Source: Owenia fusiformis (Eukaryota > Annelida > Polychaeta > Sabellida > Oweniidae). Taken from it: a stretch of 64,000 bases of DNA. The stretch's first letter is position 1. Every line of letters begins with the position of its first letter. The notes below the pieces were generated by a model that made no database searches, was not told the DNA's origin, and was given only the letters and a program-made list of their open reading frames with translations. Both the position numbers and the translations under genes were made by a program. Where the stretch lies: positions 21,898,931 to 21,962,930 of the forward strand of contig CAIIXF020000003.1 of assembly GCA_903813345.2 (NCBI GenBank), read 5' to 3'. Positions 62,052 through 64,000 of this stretch are shown piece by piece.

Positions 62052-63308
62052 ATGGCTCATCAATTGACACCAGGGAACTCACTTGCAGCTCTCTATGCTA
62101 AATATGCCACGGAAACGAATCGGTATCAGCCGTACGGAGGGGCAGCTAGCATGTACTACCCACACGCTGATTACAGTCGAGCGTACGCGCTTTCGATGCT
62201 CGCTGACTTCGAAAGACGTGAACAGCCGCAAAAACCACCATATTCATACATCGCTCTGATAGCAATGGCGATCAAGAACTCACCCGAAAGAAAACTGACT
62301 CTAAACGGGATCTACCAATTCATAATGGAGCGTTTCCCGTATTACCATGACAACAAGCAGGGATGGCAGAACTCTATTCGTCACAATCTGAGCCTTAATG
62401 ATTGCTTCATGAAAGTCGCCAGAGAAAAAGGGAAGCCTGGAAAAGGGAACTACTGGACCCTTGATCCAAATTGTGACGAAATGTTTGATAACGGAAATTA
62501 CCGAAGGAGAAAGAGGCGACAGAAGATGCAGGTGATGAAAACATCGCAAGATTCGAACGCTATGCAAAAAGGCGGCTTTGAAAAATGCACGCCACATGAT
62601 GAGGAATACCCCGATGACGTAAGTGGAATTTCTGATGACATAGGCGACAGCGAAAGTGATACAGATGCTACACAAAATGATACAGACAATATTAGTCAAA
62701 CGAGTGATATTCGAATGAAAGCTGAACCGATTAATATTACTAAAGCTGGAAAGAACATTGTCGTGTCCGAAAGTTGCGTCGAACAAAGGGTAAAAACGCC
62801 TCATTTAACAATATCCACGCCTTCGACTGCACCGTCAATATTACCTTCAGCATCTTCTACAACTACTTCCATGCCAACCCCCGAAGTGAGCCCTTCACCG
62901 CCAAAACGTAAATTATTCACTATTGACAGCTTGATCGGAAACGTCAAGAACTCAAGCGAACAAACGTCATCAGACTCTGCCAAATCACCAAGTGTTTATG
63001 ATAAAATCCCAAGCCCTCCGCCCAAAGTGATAGACTTAAGTAAAAGAGGTATCTCTCAACCGTACCCATACGGGGGATATCCTATGTATGCGTATCCAAC
63101 TCCAAATGGGGTGTTTGCAGGGTCGGTATCTGCAATACGCTCCGGCGTTCCGCATGCAAATAGTCACTACTTAGAAGCGATGGGACTTTCACACCTCGGA
63201 ATTTCGCCACTCGCATCTCTGGCTGCGGTTCAAGGACCTTATGCTCCAGCGGCTAGCATGCGTAGTTTAGCTGCTGCGGTTGAACTCTATCATAATAGCA
63301 AGAATTGA
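62052..63308 (+). CDS. FoxL1: Forkhead box protein L1 (FoxL1)
   Basis: A 418-residue, single-exon forkhead transcription factor. The forkhead domain spans about residues 60-155, opening [17 protein letters not shown], with the recognition helix [10 protein letters not shown] at 107-116 and ending [11 protein letters not shown], a likely nuclear signal. [35 protein letters not shown], the [16 protein letters not shown] wing and [12 protein letters not shown] are FoxL1 hallmarks and separate it from FoxC ([17 protein letters not shown]) in the same window. An acidic stretch covers 182-211. MKAE (222-225) fits the sumoylation consensus, and FTIDSLIG (289-296) is an eh1-like motif often found in Fox proteins. 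The ATG has A at -3 and G at +4 and lies about 100 bp after a TATA box. FoxL1 acts in gut-associated mesoderm in several bilaterians; that role here is inferred. Confidence 0.96.
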   Translation: MAHQLTPGNSLAALYAKYATETNRYQPYGGAASMYYPHADYSRAYALSMLADFERREQPQKPPYSYIALIAMAIKNSPERKLTLNGIYQFIMERFPYYHDNKQGWQNSIRHNLSLNDCFMKVAREKGKPGKGNYWTLDPNCDEMFDNGNYRRRKRRQKMQVMKTSQDSNAMQKGGFEKCTPHDEEYPDDVSGISDDIGDSESDTDATQNDTDNISQTSDIRMKAEPINITKAGKNIVVSESCVEQRVKTPHLTISTPSTAPSILPSASSTTTSMPTPEVSPSPPKRKLFTIDSLIGNVKNSSEQTSSDSAKSPSVYDKIPSPPPKVIDLSKRGISQPYPYGGYPMYAYPTPNGVFAGSVSAIRSGVPHANSHYLEAMGLSHLGISPLASLAAVQGPYAPAASMRSLAAAVELYHNSKN

Positions 63309-63740
63309 TCTGACGACATTATGTGTTTGACTTTCATAGACTTGAATGAATTAGAGTCTTCTACCCATACTGGTATCATGGCATGCTTTTAAAGATGAAC
63401 GAGTGTGTGCTTTTTTAGAATTTCTATACACTTTAATTAGATTTTAAAACTGGTTAATTTATTTTTGCTGATTCAACTCTTCTTAGTCCTACATACAAGT
63501 CTGGAAGAGAGGTAAAATCTTAGCTTATTTACAATGATGCAGTTCATTTACAAGCTCGACAAAATGTTCAATGATGTATTCTAGCTTGTATACAGGACTA
63601 TTTTTGCTGAATTAAGAGTTTTGAAATATCCCATCCGTGACATATTATATAGACATTTATCACTCTGCAACTGTTTATTGAATTACCACCAAGTGTTAAC
63701 ATTTTATCTATCTTGTGAATAAATATTTATAAATATTACG
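63309..63740 (+). other. FoxL1 3' untranslated region
   Basis: AT-rich with AUUUA-like words. AATAAA at 63718-63723 is the best poly(A) signal and would give a 3' UTR of about 430 nt. CTTTTTTAGAATTTCTATACACTTTAA at about 63408-63436 resembles the right end of repeat family A, possibly a fragment within the UTR. Confidence 0.45.
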
Positions 63741-64000
63741 GCTATGTTTATTTTGTGTATGCTAAAATTCCTAATATCGCCAGCATTGAAATAACATGAT
63801 ATGATCATCATTCTGAACAGATTAACCTCTAGTATTCTAGAGCATTTTTCATTTTTGATGGCATTTGCCATTTTCACTATATTTATATAACATATGTGAA
63901 ATGTACTTTTGTAGAAATTAGTGAATAGACACATTTTACACATTATAAAACATCATTTGATTTTGTAAGTTTTAGCGAAACCGCCCGCAACAACTTTTTA
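63741..64000. other. Intergenic, nothing recognised
   Basis: AT-rich sequence to the end of the window, no pattern seen. Confidence 0.4.

Overview
The window is AT-rich animal nuclear DNA. It holds two intact, intronless forkhead transcription-factor genes, FoxC (31491-33062) and FoxL1 (62052-63308), both on the + strand about 29 kb apart. The rest is intergenic DNA full of tandem repeats, miniature inverted-repeat elements and old dispersed repeats. FoxC next to FoxL1 in tandem belongs to the ancient bilaterian FoxC/FoxF/FoxL1/FoxQ1 cluster; human FOXC2 and FOXL1 have the same order and orientation. The proteins look like those of an invertebrate bilaterian. The intergenic style (short MITEs, a GGAC-rich repeat tail) suggests a lophotrochozoan, perhaps a mollusc, but the sequence does not settle the phylum.

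Layout. 1-20300 is gene-free, with a 764-bp foldback hairpin (1535-2298) and several copies of a dispersed repeat here called family A. 20340-23430 is a minisatellite of about 62 units of 48 bp. 23431-31200 carries a two-unit 348-bp tandem repeat, a second dispersed repeat (family B), a Tigger/pogo-like MITE and a possible hAT-like fragment. 31220-33700 is FoxC with its promoter and poly(A) signals. 33700-61680 is a 28-kb desert with more family A copies, two duplicated GC-rich blocks, a hAT-like MITE, a second Tigger-like relic, simple repeats, a mariner-like element inserted in a 49-bp minisatellite, a large hairpin/ITR element complex and a perfect 254-bp tandem duplication. 61700-63730 is FoxL1 with a CRE/Ets/CCAAT/TATA promoter and a poly(A) signal.

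Both Fox genes encode DNA-binding regulators with a forkhead domain and a downstream FxxDxxxx motif resembling the eh1 (Groucho-binding) type. FoxC and FoxL1 are commonly expressed in mesoderm and gut-associated tissue across Bilateria, and shared regulation from the intervening desert is plausible but unproven. No FoxF, FoxQ1 or other recognisable gene lies in the window. None of the remaining short open frames could be supported as a gene.
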